A stretch of 64,000 nucleotides of DNA from Clostridium sp. AF27-2AA. Lineage in GTDB: Bacteria; Bacillota; Clostridia; Lachnospirales; Lachnospiraceae. The translations under genes were made by a program, and so were the position numbers. Location: the NCBI RefSeq assembly GCF_003478505.1, contig NZ_QUFI01000001.1, positions 152,407 through 216,406 on the forward strand, written 5' to 3'. The notes beneath the pieces were generated by a model. It made no database searches. It was not told the DNA's origin and saw nothing but the letters and a program-made list of their open reading frames with translations. This document shows, one piece after another, positions 8,999 through 18,271 of this stretch; position 1 is the first letter of the stretch; each line of letters begins with the position of its first letter.

Positions 8999-10158
8999 AT
9001 GGAAAGAGAGATTGAGACAAAGTGTATTCATCTGGAAGAAGATGAGGCTTCCATTCAGCATTTCGGATCTATCAGCTATCCGATCTACCAGACTGCGACC
9101 TACGCGCATCCCGCAGTGGGACAGAGCACCGGTTTTGATTACAGCAGGCTGCAGAACCCGACCAGAGAGCATCTGGAGAAGGTGGTTGCATCCCTTGAGA
9201 ATGGCGTGGACGCGCTGGCATTTTCCAGCGGTATGGCGGCTATTACCATGCTGATGGAGCTGTTTGCGCCGGGGGACCATCTCATTATTGATTCCGATCT
9301 CTACGGAGGCAGCATTCGTCTTTTTGATCATGTATCCACCAAAAATGGCATCTGCTTTTCCAGAATTGACTGCGCGAAAGAAGATGTGGAAGCGTTTGTT
9401 CAGGAAAATACAAAGGCTATTTATGTGGAGACCCCGACGAATCCGATGATGAATGTGGTGGACATTGCCGCCCTTTCTGCCATCGCGAAGCGCCATGGCC
9501 TTCTTCTCATAGTGGATAATACGTTCTTATCTCCATACTTACAGAATCCGCTGGATCTGGGCGCCGACATTGTAGTACACAGCGGTACCAAATATCTCGG
9601 CGGTCACAACGATACACTGGCAGGTTTTCTGGTGACCGGACGCACCGATATCAGCGAGAAGCTCCGGTTCCTGATCAAAACCACCGGAGCAGGGCTTGCG
9701 CCGTTTGACTGCTGGCTAGTGCTGCGGGGAATCAAGACTCTGGGCATTCGTATGGACCGTTCCCAGGAGAATGCCATGGAGATCGCGAAATGGCGAGAGC
9801 ACAGAAGCATGTGACAAAGGTCATCTATCCGGGCTTTGAAGACCATCCGGGTCATGAGATCATGAAACGCCAGAGCCGCGGATACGGCGCAATGCTGACC
9901 TTCCAGGTGGAAAATAAAAACTTTGCCCTGGGCATTCTCGGCAAAGTGCGCATGATCCGCTTTGCCGAGAGCCTTGGCGGCGTGGAGACCCTTCTGACCT
10001 ATCCGACGACCCAGACCCATGCAGATGTTCCGAAGGAGATTCAGGAGAAAAACGGCCTGACCGACGCAACCCTGCGCATGTCTGTAGGTATTGAGAATGT
10101 GAAGGATCTGATCGCGGAGCTGGATCGTGTGTTCCGTGAGATTGAGAATGAGCAGTAG
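8999..10158 (+). pseudogene. Frameshifted cystathionine gamma-synthase/lyase family PLP enzyme
   Basis: A Cys/Met-metabolism PLP-dependent enzyme (cystathionine gamma-synthase, gamma-lyase or methionine gamma-lyase group) split into two reading frames. Residues 1-264 run in one frame with the PLP lysine at about K198 (SGTKYLGGHND). Then EIAKW meets a shifted frame carrying the C-terminal 120 residues (RAQKHVTKVIYPGFEDHPG onward). A single missing T near 9794 (TGGCGAGA where TGGCTGAGA is expected, coding W-L-R) restores a continuous protein of about 386 aa, normal for the family. It may be a genuine inactivating deletion or a sequencing error; the promoter, RBS and both halves look intact. Which member of the family it is cannot be settled here. 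Confidence 0.85.
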
Positions 10159-10165
10159 CAGCACA

Positions 10166-10198
10166 GAAAAAAGAGCCGGCAGGTTATTCTGCCAGCTC
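10166..10198 (-). terminator. Terminator of the ABC-F gene
   Basis: On the minus strand a 10-bp stem (10173-10182 with 10189-10198, one mismatch) is followed by TTTTTTC. The ABC-F stop codon (10184-10186) lies in its loop, so the hairpin overlaps the coding end. Confidence 0.8.
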
Positions 10199-12160
10199 CT
10201 CCCAGGTTTCATAGAGTTCTTCCAGTTTTTTCTGGAGGGACTCTTTTTCGTTATTGAGTTCTACGAGACGGGCTACATCTGTATATATTTCTTCCTGTGA
10301 AAGAAGCTCATCAATTTCACCGTCTCGGGTTTCCAATTTATGGATTTCGTCTTCAACCTTTTTTAAGTCATTCTGGCGTTTGCGGATGCGGGCCTGTTCT
10401 TCTTTCTGGGCCTTCCAGTCCAGCTTGACCTCGGTTTCAGCGGCAGATTTTGCCATGACAGGCACGCCGGTGGCCTTTAAGCTGCCATTGGCTGCCGCGG
10501 TTCCGATGGCGCGGTCACGCTCGGTGTGTTGGGAATCTACATAGAGCTCTTTCATGAGATCTTTCTTCTCCAGATAGTAGTCGTAGTTTCCGATGTAATT
10601 TAAGAAGGTCTGTCCGGTCAGCTCCAGTATGCGGGTGGCTGTCTGGTTGATGAAGTAACGGTCGTGGGAGACATAGAGCACGGTTCCTGTGTAGTTCTTT
10701 AACGCATTCTCCAGAATTTCCTTGGAGGTGATATCCAGATGGTTGGTCGGCTCATCAAGGATCAGGAAATTGGCCTCGGAGAGCATGAGCTTGGCCAGGG
10801 AGACACGTCCCCGCTCGCCTCCGCTTAAGTCGGAAATGCGCTTGAATACATCATCTCCGGTGAAGAGGAAGGCGGCCAGAATGTTGCGGACCTGGGTGTT
10901 AGTCAGATTCGGATAGGCATCCTGGACTTCCTCAAACACGGTCTTTTCCATGTGGAGGACATGGTGCTCCTGATCGTAATAACCAATATGGACTTTGGAA
11001 CCCAGGGTGATGGTGCCGGAATCTGCCGGAAGCATGCTGTTGATGATTTTTAAGATGGTGGTCTTTCCGGTTCCATTATTGCCGATGATGGCTACCCGCT
11101 CGCCGCGCTTGACTTCCATGTCCACATGGGAGAACAGATGCGTGGTACCAAAGGATTTGCTTAAGTCCCGGATGGTAAGCACATCATTGCCGCTGACGAT
11201 GTTGGGCTCGAGACGGATGCGCATTTCATCCTGAATCTCAGCCGGCTTGTCTAACACCTGGATCTTGGAGAGCATTTTCTCACGGCTTTCCGCCCGCTTG
11301 ATGGACTTCTCGCGGTTGAAGGATTTTAACTTGGTGATGACCTCTTCCTGATGTTTGATTTCCTGCTGCTGGCTTAACCAGGCTTTCATCTGGGCAGCGC
11401 GGATCATGGCCTTCTTTTCACTGTAGGCAGTATAATTGCCAAGGTAAACAGATGCATGCCCCTGTTCCAGTTCTACTACTTTGGTAACCACGCGGTTTAG
11501 GAAATACCGGTCATGGGCCACGATGATCACGGCTCCGTTGTAATTTAACAGATAGGTTTCCAGCCAGGCAATGGATTCCATGTCCAGATGGTTGGTCGGC
11601 TCATCTAAAAGGATGATGTCCGGGCGGGAGAGCAGAAGCTTACCTAAGGACACGCGGGTCTTCTGGCCGCCGGAGAGGGTAGAAACAGTTTTGTCAAATT
11701 CCTCTTCGGTAAAACCAAGGCCTTTTAATACGCCGGTCAGCTCACTTTTCCACGCATAGCCGTTCTCCAGCTCAAAGGTGTGGCTTAAACGGCTGTAGGC
11801 AGAAAGCATCTGCTCCAGTTCTTCCCCGGAGGCGTTCTGCATATTGACTTCCAGCTCGCGGATCTGCTGTTCCATATCGATGATGGGCTGCTTGACTTCT
11901 TTTAATTCTTCGTAGATGGTGCGGCTGCTGTCTAAGTCCTGGTGCTGCGCCAGGTAGCCTAGTGTCTTGCCTTTTGCCAGAACGACTTCTCCGGAATCAG
12001 CGGCAAGCTCTCCTACAATGATCTTTAACAGGGTGGACTTTCCGGCTCCGTTGATGCCGACAATGGCGGCCTTTTCCTGATCTTCTATATGAAAGGATAC
12101 TTCGGACAGGATCTCATCTGTGCCGAAGGCTTTGTTTATGTGATTGCATGATAAAATCAT
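10184..12160 (-). CDS. ABC-F family ATPase (YdiF-like)
   Basis: A 658-aa duplicated ABC protein without membrane segments, hence ABC-F: soluble ATPases that act on the ribosomal E site as translation factors or antibiotic-protection proteins. First domain: Walker A GINGAGKST, signature LSGGQKTRVSLGK, Walker B ILLDEPTNHLD. Second domain: GNNGTGKTT, LSGGERGRVSLAK, ILDEPTNHLD. A charged linker lies between them and a C-terminal coiled coil (about 590-658) follows. The start at 12160 is preceded by GGAG at 6-nt spacing; the ATG 12 nt upstream has no RBS. The 5' leader is short, without the attenuator typical of inducible resistance ABC-Fs, so a housekeeping role is more likely. Confidence 0.88.
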   Translation of the reverse strand: MILSCNHINKAFGTDEILSEVSFHIEDQEKAAIVGINGAGKSTLLKIIVGELAADSGEVVLAKGKTLGYLAQHQDLDSSRTIYEELKEVKQPIIDMEQQIRELEVNMQNASGEELEQMLSAYSRLSHTFELENGYAWKSELTGVLKGLGFTEEEFDKTVSTLSGGQKTRVSLGKLLLSRPDIILLDEPTNHLDMESIAWLETYLLNYNGAVIIVAHDRYFLNRVVTKVVELEQGHASVYLGNYTAYSEKKAMIRAAQMKAWLSQQQEIKHQEEVITKLKSFNREKSIKRAESREKMLSKIQVLDKPAEIQDEMRIRLEPNIVSGNDVLTIRDLSKSFGTTHLFSHVDMEVKRGERVAIIGNNGTGKTTILKIINSMLPADSGTITLGSKVHIGYYDQEHHVLHMEKTVFEEVQDAYPNLTNTQVRNILAAFLFTGDDVFKRISDLSGGERGRVSLAKLMLSEANFLILDEPTNHLDITSKEILENALKNYTGTVLYVSHDRYFINQTATRILELTGQTFLNYIGNYDYYLEKKDLMKELYVDSQHTERDRAIGTAAANGSLKATGVPVMAKSAAETEVKLDWKAQKEEQARIRKRQNDLKKVEDEIHKLETRDGEIDELLSQEEIYTDVARLVELNNEKESLQKKLEELYETWEELAE

Positions 12161-12203
12161 AGATAACTCCATTTCGTTACGTTTTCTACTATAAGACTTA
12201 TCA

Positions 12204-12233
12204 AGTATAATATAGGAATTTGGCACTTGTAAA
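12204..12233 (-). promoter_or_regulatory. Promoter of the ABC-F gene
   Basis: Minus strand TTTACA (12228-12233) and TATACT (12204-12209), spacing 18 bp. It is divergent from the rex promoter. Confidence 0.6.
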
Positions 12234-12273
12234 GAGCTTTCTGCGTGTTTTTTGTTCAGGAATGGTTTGAACA

Positions 12274-12302
12274 TTGACATAGATTTCGCAAGCGGTTATA
12301 AT
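12274..12302 (+). promoter_or_regulatory. Consensus promoter of rex
   Basis: TTGACA at 12274-12279 and TATAAT at 12297-12302, spacing 17 bp. No Rex operator is obvious here. Confidence 0.9.
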
Positions 12303-12337
12303 AGACTACAATAGTTTACGTATAGGAGATGTGCAGC

Positions 12338-13009
12338 ATGGAAAACAGAGAGATATCCAAAGCAGTTATTACAAGGCTTCCGCGGTATTACCGTTATCTC
12401 GGGGAGCTTTTGGAATCAGGTGTAGAGCGTATCTCATCCAATGAACTGAGTACCCGGATGAAGGTGACTGCTTCCCAGATTCGTCAGGATTTAAATAATT
12501 TCGGAGGATTCGGTCAGCAGGGCTATGGCTATAACGTAAAATACCTGTACACAGAAATTGGCAAGATCCTTGGAATTGACCGTCAGCATAACCTGATCAT
12601 CATTGGTGCCGGAAACCTGGGACAGGCCATTGCAAATTATGCAAATTTTGAAAAGCGCGGTTTTATGATCAAAGGCATGTTTGACATTAACCCGAGACTG
12701 ATCGGGCTTGTGGTACGCGGAATTGAGATCCGCGGAGTGGATGATCTGGAGCAGTTTATCAAAGATAATGATGTTCAGATGGCAGCACTGACCATTCCGA
12801 AAACAAAAGCTCCGGAGCTGGCTGACCGACTGGTCAATGCGGGAATTAAAGGAATCTGGAACTTTGCCCATCTGGATCTGAATGTTCCGGAGGATGTTGT
12901 GGTAGAGAATGTTCATCTTTCCGAGAGTCTTATGCGCCTGTCTTATCGGGTATGCAGCATGCAGGACCGGAAAGAGGAAGAGGAAAAGAAAGCTCAGAGA
13001 GAGTCCTAG
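12338..13009 (+). CDS. rex: Redox-sensing transcriptional repressor Rex
   Basis: A 223-aa Rex repressor that binds operators when NAD+ dominates and releases them on NADH binding, controlling fermentation and electron-transfer genes. An N-terminal winged helix (about 1-80, with VTASQIRQDLNNFGGFGQQGYGY split over 43-66) is followed by a Rossmann domain with IIIGAGNLGQAIANY (about 88-102). The start at 12338 has AGGAG 9 nt upstream; the ATG at 12329 overlaps that RBS. A candidate Rex operator is present in this window upstream of nfnAB. Confidence 0.95.
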   Translation: MENREISKAVITRLPRYYRYLGELLESGVERISSNELSTRMKVTASQIRQDLNNFGGFGQQGYGYNVKYLYTEIGKILGIDRQHNLIIIGAGNLGQAIANYANFEKRGFMIKGMFDINPRLIGLVVRGIEIRGVDDLEQFIKDNDVQMAALTIPKTKAPELADRLVNAGIKGIWNFAHLDLNVPEDVVVENVHLSESLMRLSYRVCSMQDRKEEEEKKAQRES

Positions 13010-13033
13010 AGACAGAGCGTAACAGAGGTAAAA

Positions 13034-13079
13034 GCCGACAGGCGGGGATACGATCAGTTCTCCTGCCTGCCGGTTTTTT
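13034..13079 (+). terminator. Terminator after rex
   Basis: An imperfect GC-rich hairpin (CCGACAGGCGGG with CCTGCCTGCCGG) is followed by TTTTTT. Confidence 0.75.
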
Positions 13080-13134
13080 GAGTTTCCATCCATCCTTTAC
13101 AGGAGAGCGGACGGATTCGGAGAGGAGACAGAAC

Positions 13135-14655
13135 ATGGATTACGCTGTAACGGCACAGCAGATGAAGGCGATCGATCAGAACACCATAAACGGGGTCGGC
13201 ATTCCATCCATGGTACTTATGGAGCGGGCAGCCCTGGCTGTGGCAGAGGCCGCAGAGCGTATGGCGGCAGAACGGAAGCTGGGAAAGAAAGCCCGGATTC
13301 TGGCTGTGTGCGGTACCGGAAATAACGGGGCGGACGGTGTGGCCGCGGGACGTATCCTGCAGGGACGCGGATATGAGACAGTCCTTTTATTTGCCGGAAA
13401 TCCGGAACATGATTCAGAAGAGATGAAGGCGCAGAAACGGATTGCGGCAAATCTGAATCTTGCGCAGAGTAAGGTGTCAGAATACAGGGAAGCGCCGTGT
13501 GACATCATACTGGATGCGGTGTTTGGAATTGGCCTTGGCCGGGAAATCGGCGGAGAATACCGGAAGGTACTGGAAATGCTTGAGTCCATGCGGGAGCAGT
13601 ATGGAGCCGGAATCATTGCGGTGGACACACCATCCGGCATTCACGGCACTACCGGCGAAATCATGGGGATTGCCCTGGAGGCCGATGTTACGGTGACGTT
13701 TGGTTACGCAAAGACCGGACTGCTTCTTTACCCGGGCAAACAGTATGCGGGGAAGCTTGTGGTGGCTGATATCGGATTCCCGGAAGCCAGTCTGCTTAAG
13801 AGCGGCTGGGACGCAAAGCTAATCACGCCAAAGGATCTGACCTGGCTTCCAAGGCGCCGTCCGGAGGGCAATAAAGGCACCTTCGGCAAAGTTCTGGTCA
13901 TTGCGGGCAGCCGTGGTATGAGCGGGGCAGCGTATTTTTCTGCCCTTGGGGCTTACCGCACCGGAGCCGGTCTGGTAAAAATCCTGACGGTACCGGAGAA
14001 CCGGCAGGTTCTGCAGACTCAGCTTCCGGAGGCCATTGTGAGCTGCTATGACCCGGAAGACGAGGAAGCTATGCAGAATATTCTGGAGCAGGAATGTGCC
14101 TGGGCTGATGTGATCGTGATTGGACCGGGACTGGGACAGGAATCCTACACGGAATATCTGCTGGAGACGGTGTTGTCAGATGCCTACGTTCCGGTTGTGC
14201 TGGACGCGGACGGCTTAAACTGTGTGGCAGCCCACCCGTATCTGACCCGGTATTTTACAGAGAATATCATCATTACACCGCATATGGGCGAGATGAGCCG
14301 CCTGACTTCTATTCCTATTGTGGATCTGAAGAAGGATCCGCTGGGAGAGGCAAGAGCCTACAGTGCCCGCTATGGGACGGTCTGTGTGCTGAAGGATGCA
14401 GTCACGGTAGTGACCGATAAGGACGGAGCTGCCTGGATCAACCAGAGTGGCTGCAGTGCCATGGCAAAGGGAGGTTCCGGAGATGTGCTCACCGGCGTGA
14501 TCGCAGGGCTTCTGGCCCGCGGCATGGAATGCACAGAGGCAGCAGCCTTCGGTGTGTATGTGCATGGGCGTGCCGGACAGTATGCGGCAGCAGCGTATGG
14601 AGAGAACAGTGTGCTGGCCACAGATGTGGCAGACAGCATTTTAAAAGAACTATGA
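13135..14655 (+). CDS. nnr: Bifunctional NAD(P)H-hydrate epimerase/ADP-dependent dehydratase
   Basis: A 506-aa fusion that repairs hydrated NAD(P)H. The N-terminal YjeF_N epimerase domain (about 1-210) has the NNGADG loop at 63-68 and VDTPSGIHG. The C-terminal carbohydrate-kinase-fold dehydratase (about 230-500) has GSRGMSGAAYFSALGAYRTG (nucleotide loop), DADGLN and KGGSGDVLTGVIAGL. The start at 13135 follows GAGAGGAGACAG; the longer ORF starts inside rex. It lies upstream of alr with a 40-bp gap and is probably cotranscribed, as in other Firmicutes. Confidence 0.93.
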   Translation: MDYAVTAQQMKAIDQNTINGVGIPSMVLMERAALAVAEAAERMAAERKLGKKARILAVCGTGNNGADGVAAGRILQGRGYETVLLFAGNPEHDSEEMKAQKRIAANLNLAQSKVSEYREAPCDIILDAVFGIGLGREIGGEYRKVLEMLESMREQYGAGIIAVDTPSGIHGTTGEIMGIALEADVTVTFGYAKTGLLLYPGKQYAGKLVVADIGFPEASLLKSGWDAKLITPKDLTWLPRRRPEGNKGTFGKVLVIAGSRGMSGAAYFSALGAYRTGAGLVKILTVPENRQVLQTQLPEAIVSCYDPEDEEAMQNILEQECAWADVIVIGPGLGQESYTEYLLETVLSDAYVPVVLDADGLNCVAAHPYLTRYFTENIIITPHMGEMSRLTSIPIVDLKKDPLGEARAYSARYGTVCVLKDAVTVVTDKDGAAWINQSGCSAMAKGGSGDVLTGVIAGLLARGMECTEAAAFGVYVHGRAGQYAAAAYGENSVLATDVADSILKEL

Positions 14656-14695
14656 AAATGGTAAAAAAGATAGAAACGAGGAACAGAGTAAAATT

Positions 14696-15865
14696 ATGAA
14701 TCACATGCAGTATACGCGGGTTTACGCACCGGTGGATCTGGACGCCATCGCATTTAACATGGAGTCCATGCGCAAAAATATTGATCAGAAAACAGGAATG
14801 ATCGGCGTGATCAAGACGGATGCTTATGGACATGGATCCGTTCCGGTGGCAGAGGCCATTGAGGATTACGTGGACGGCTATGCAGTAGCAACGGCTGATG
14901 AGGCTGTGCTGCTGCGCCGCAATGACATCAAAAAGATGATTTTAATTCTGGGCGTGACCCATCCATCCCGTTATCAGGAACTCATTGAGGAAGAAATCCG
15001 CCCGACCATCTTCACCATGGAGCAGGCAAAGCCACTGTCTGACATGGCAGTAAGACTGAAGAAAACCGCGAAGATCCATCTGGCGCTGGATACCGGAATG
15101 CGCCGCATTGGCATGGAGGCCGATGAAGCTGGAGCGGACCTTGCGGCGGCAATTAACAGTCTCCCGGGCATTGAAATCGAGGGGCTGTTTACTCATTTTT
15201 CAAGGGCCGATGAGAAAGAAAAAACTTCCGCTATGAGCCAGCTTGGCCGTTACCTGCATTTTGTGGAACTTTTGAAAGAACGCGGGATCGAGATTCCCAT
15301 GAAGCACTGCTCTAACAGCGCGGGTATCATTGATCTGCCTGAGGCTAATTTAAATTACGTCCGGGCAGGCATCACCATTTACGGTATGTATCCGTCAGAT
15401 GAGGTAGAGAAAGAGCGTGTGCCGTTAAAGCCGGCACTGGGGTTGAAATCCTTTGTTACTTATGTAAAAGAAATCGGAGCGGGAGAGGAAATCAGCTACG
15501 GCGGAACTTATGTGACGGAGCGTACCATGCGCATTGCTACCGTTCCGGTAGGCTATGGAGACGGTTATCCGAGAAGCTTATCCAACCGTGGTTATGTGCT
15601 GATCTGCGGAAAGCGCGCGCCGATCCTCGGCCGTGTCTGCATGGATCAGTTTATGGTAGACGTAACTGATATTTCGGATGTCTGTGTGGATACACCGGTG
15701 ACCCTCATCGGAAAAGACGGGGATGAAGAAATTACCATGGAGCGCCTGGCAGAGCTTTGCGGCGGTTTCCATTATGAGATGGTCTGTGACATCGGCAAAC
15801 GCGTACCGCGTGTTTATTACCGCGGCGGCAAGGTCGTGGGAACCATGGACTGTTTCGCTGAATAA
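14696..15865 (+). CDS. alr: Alanine racemase
   Basis: A 389-aa fold-type III PLP enzyme that interconverts L- and D-alanine for peptidoglycan. The PLP lysine is K40 in GVIKTDAYGHG. The second catalytic tyrosine is expected near residue 268, where ISYGGTY is visible, and MCMDQFMVDV-like C-terminal sequence is present (VCMDQFMVDVTDI). Length is normal. The RBS is GAGGAACAG. It follows nnr and precedes mazF, as in the Bacillus alr-ndoA cluster, but without the antitoxin gene in between. Confidence 0.95.
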   Translation: MNHMQYTRVYAPVDLDAIAFNMESMRKNIDQKTGMIGVIKTDAYGHGSVPVAEAIEDYVDGYAVATADEAVLLRRNDIKKMILILGVTHPSRYQELIEEEIRPTIFTMEQAKPLSDMAVRLKKTAKIHLALDTGMRRIGMEADEAGADLAAAINSLPGIEIEGLFTHFSRADEKEKTSAMSQLGRYLHFVELLKERGIEIPMKHCSNSAGIIDLPEANLNYVRAGITIYGMYPSDEVEKERVPLKPALGLKSFVTYVKEIGAGEEISYGGTYVTERTMRIATVPVGYGDGYPRSLSNRGYVLICGKRAPILGRVCMDQFMVDVTDISDVCVDTPVTLIGKDGDEEITMERLAELCGGFHYEMVCDIGKRVPRVYYRGGKVVGTMDCFAE

Positions 15866-15953
15866 GATAATCATAGAAAAACGGGCAGCCGTGTATACGC
15901 CGCCTGGCAGAGGGGAATAATACCTTTGAAAACCAGTGACGGAGTGTGAGACT

Positions 15954-16301
15954 GTGATTATCAGACGAGGAGACATTTATTACGCGGATCTGCGGCCGGT
16001 GGTAGGCTCGGAGCAGGGAGGCGTGCGGCCGGTGCTCATCATTCAGAATGATGTGGGAAACCGGCACAGCCCCACTGTGATCTGTGCTGCCATCACTTCC
16101 CGCATGAACAAGGCAAAATTGCCGACCCATGTGGAGCTGTCCGCGCGAAAAAGTGACATGATCAAGGATTCTGTGATCCTGTTGGAGCAGCTGCGTACCA
16201 TTGACAAGCAGCGTCTCAAAGAGCGGATCTGCCATATTGACGATGAACTGTTAGAACAGGTGAACCAGGCCCTTCGGGTGAGTCTGGAGCTGACTACATA
16301 G
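15954..16301 (+). CDS. mazF: MazF/PemK-family endoribonuclease toxin (NdoA/EndoA-like)
   Basis: A 115-aa MazF family mRNA interferase, closely resembling Bacillus NdoA in its opening ([23 protein letters not shown], interrupted here for length; residues 1-23) and in CAAITSR. It is predicted to cut mRNA at short motifs. The start is taken as GTG 15954 because GGAG lies 9 nt upstream and the family begins at this point; GTG 15936 is an alternative. The usual antitoxin gene (ndoAI/mazE) is absent: only 88 nt separate it from alr. Confidence 0.88.
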   Translation: MIIRRGDIYYADLRPVVGSEQGGVRPVLIIQNDVGNRHSPTVICAAITSRMNKAKLPTHVELSARKSDMIKDSVILLEQLRTIDKQRLKERICHIDDELLEQVNQALRVSLELTT

Positions 16302-16362
16302 TTCGATGCGATGACAGAACATCCCTTGCACGAGGAAAATGGCGCAAATGCGTTGTTTTCTC

Positions 16363-16391
16363 TTGACGAAGCCGCAGAAGTTTCGTACAAT
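16363..16391 (+). promoter_or_regulatory. Promoter of the CBS/CorC gene
   Basis: TTGACG (16363-16368) and TACAAT (16386-16391), spacing 17 bp. The start site near 16398 rules out the ATG at 16397 as start codon. Confidence 0.8.
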
Positions 16392-16444
16392 CAAAAATGT
16401 ATGGTGTATACAGAATGAGAAAAGAAGGAGATAACAAGATCAGT

Positions 16445-17359
16445 ATGGACGATGGCTATTCGCGCCTGATCCTTTTGGCAGGCGTGGTTTTGTTTTTCCT
16501 GGCAGCAGGCGTTGCAATCTGGAGGTTTATAAAATCCAGGCAGGAAAATGTAACCGAAGAAGATATTATGGATATGGTGAATGAGGGGCATGAGCAGGGT
16601 GTGCTGGAGTCCAGCGAGGCCGAGATGATCACCAATATCTTCGAATTTGATGACAAAGAAGCCGGTGATATCATGACCCACCGCAAGAACATTGTGGCTC
16701 TGGACGGTTCCATGTCCTTAAGAGAAGCAGCCCATTTTGTTTTGAAAGAGGCAAAAAATTCCAGATATCCGGTCTACGGAAAAGATCTGGATGACATCAT
16801 CGGTACTGTACATATGCGGGACGTGTTGTTCCATGCGGAAAATCTGCAGGAATCCAGGATGGAGATCGCCAATGTACCGGGAGTTCTGCGGCCGGCGCAT
16901 TTCATTCCGGAGACTCGAAACATCAACTCTTTATTCAAGGAGATGCAGTCACAGAAGATCCATATGGAGATTGTCATTGATGAGTACGGCCAGACCGCCG
17001 GAATCGTTACCATGGAGGACATTCTGGAGGAAATTGTGGGCAATATTCTGGATGAATATGATGTGGATGAGCAGTATATTGTCCGGGGAGAGGGAGATGC
17101 CCTGATCATGAGCGGCATGACACCTCTTGAGGAAGCACAGGAAGAGCTTGGCATCAGCTTTCCGGAGGAAGACCTGGAGAATTACGATACCATCAATGGC
17201 CTTCTGATTTCACGCCTTGACCGAATTCCGGGAGATGATGAACAGCCGGAAATCCAGTATCTTGGTTACCGTTTCTGCGTACTGAAGGTGGAGAACAAGA
17301 TGATTCATTCAGTTCGGGTAACGAAATTGCCGCAGGCTCTTGCAAGCGAAGAAAAATAG
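16445..17359 (+). CDS. CBS-domain membrane protein, CorC/HlyC type
   Basis: A 305-aa protein. One N-terminal membrane helix (about 8-28, LILLAGVVLFFLAAGVAIW) is followed by the acidic linker of the hemolysin C/CorC family (EEDIMDMVNEGHEQGVLE), a CBS pair (about 70-195, DIMTHRKNIVAL and ITMEDILEEIVG) and a C-terminal CorC_HlyC domain (about 210-300). The DUF21 multi-helix membrane domain of typical members is missing, leaving a single anchor. The start at 16445 has AAGGAG 14 nt upstream, somewhat far; earlier ATGs are excluded by the promoter. A role in cation efflux or its regulation is inferred from the family. Confidence 0.85.
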   Translation: MDDGYSRLILLAGVVLFFLAAGVAIWRFIKSRQENVTEEDIMDMVNEGHEQGVLESSEAEMITNIFEFDDKEAGDIMTHRKNIVALDGSMSLREAAHFVLKEAKNSRYPVYGKDLDDIIGTVHMRDVLFHAENLQESRMEIANVPGVLRPAHFIPETRNINSLFKEMQSQKIHMEIVIDEYGQTAGIVTMEDILEEIVGNILDEYDVDEQYIVRGEGDALIMSGMTPLEEAQEELGISFPEEDLENYDTINGLLISRLDRIPGDDEQPEIQYLGYRFCVLKVENKMIHSVRVTKLPQALASEEK

Positions 17360-17368
17360 TGTTAAAAT
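17340..17368 (+). promoter_or_regulatory. Promoter of yebC
   Basis: TTGCAA (17340-17345) and TAAAAT (17363-17368), spacing 17 bp. It overlaps the end of the preceding gene. Confidence 0.75.
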
Positions 17369-17424
17369 AGAAAAGATGTTTTTCAGGACGAAAAGAGAAA
17401 GTATAAAGTAAGGAGCGTTATTTT

Positions 17425-18162
17425 ATGTCAGGACATTCTAAATTTGCCAATATCAAACACAAAAAAGAAAAAAATGATGCAGCAAAGGGAAAAATCTTTA
17501 CCGTTATCGGCCGTGAGCTGGCCGTAGCAGTAAAAGAGGGCGGTCCGGATCCGGCAAACAACAGTAAGCTTCGTGATGTGATCGCGAAGGCAAAAGCAAA
17601 CAACATGCCGAACGACACCATCGACCGTGGTATTAAGAAGGCAGCAGGTGATGCAAACTCCGTAAACTACGAAGTACTGACCTACGAGGGTTACGGCCCG
17701 AGCGGCGTTGCAGTTATTGTTGATACCTTAACTGACAACAAGAACCGTACCGCAGCAAACGTAAGAAGCGCATTTACCAAGGGCAACGGCAACATCGGAA
17801 CTCAGGGCAGCGTATCCTTCATGTTCGACAAGAAGGGTCAGATCATCATTGACAAGGAAGAGTGCGACCTTGATGCGGACGAGTTAATGATGATGGCTTT
17901 AGACGCAGGCGCAGAGGACTTCTCCGAGGAGGAGGACAGCTTCGAGATCATCACCGATCCGGACGACTTCAGTGCCGTTCGTGAGACCCTGGAGAAAGAG
18001 GGCATCCCGATGATGGAGGCTGATGTTACCATGATCCCGCAGACCTGGGTTGAACTGACTGACGAGAACGATATCAAGTACATGAACCGTCTGTTAGATC
18101 TTCTGGATGATGACGATGATGTACAGGCTGTATACCACAACTGGGATACGGACGAGAGATAA
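17425..18162 (+). CDS. yebC: YebC/PmpR family protein
   Basis: A 245-aa YebC/TACO1 family protein (opening [16 protein letters not shown]). Members were described as DNA-binding regulators and more recently as factors helping ribosomes through proline stretches. The three-domain fold is implied by full length and by the conserved [10 protein letters not shown] and [15 protein letters not shown] segments. RBS AAGGAGCG. The codon choice is visibly more biased than in neighbours (GCA, ATC, AAC, CGT), suggesting high expression. It is monocistronic with its own promoter and terminator. Confidence 0.94.
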   Translation: MSGHSKFANIKHKKEKNDAAKGKIFTVIGRELAVAVKEGGPDPANNSKLRDVIAKAKANNMPNDTIDRGIKKAAGDANSVNYEVLTYEGYGPSGVAVIVDTLTDNKNRTAANVRSAFTKGNGNIGTQGSVSFMFDKKGQIIIDKEECDLDADELMMMALDAGAEDFSEEEDSFEIITDPDDFSAVRETLEKEGIPMMEADVTMIPQTWVELTDENDIKYMNRLLDLLDDDDDVQAVYHNWDTDER

Positions 18163-18185
18163 TCGAATACTGAAACGGTCAAAAG

Positions 18186-18218
18186 GGCTGGAGCAAATAA
18201 AACGCTCCGGCCTTTTTT
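18186..18218 (+). terminator. Terminator of yebC
   Basis: A 9-bp GC-rich stem (18186-18194 with 18204-18212) is followed by six T residues. Confidence 0.85.
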
Positions 18219-18231
18219 CTGTCCGGATGGA

Positions 18232-18268
18232 AAACAAAAGGGGCGCGCCGGTGAAGGCATGCCCCTTA
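18232..18268 (-). terminator. Terminator of the SGNH esterase gene
   Basis: On the minus strand AAGGGGC pairs with GCCCCTT, with inner pairing, and is followed by TTTTGTTTTC. It is convergent with the yebC terminator. Confidence 0.75.
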
Positions 18269-18271
18269 AAA

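Noticed and set aside
16302..16362. Bulged hairpin between mazF and the CBS gene as a terminator
   Set aside because: A stem can be drawn (about 16331-16362), but the T-rich part lies within the stem and no T tract follows.
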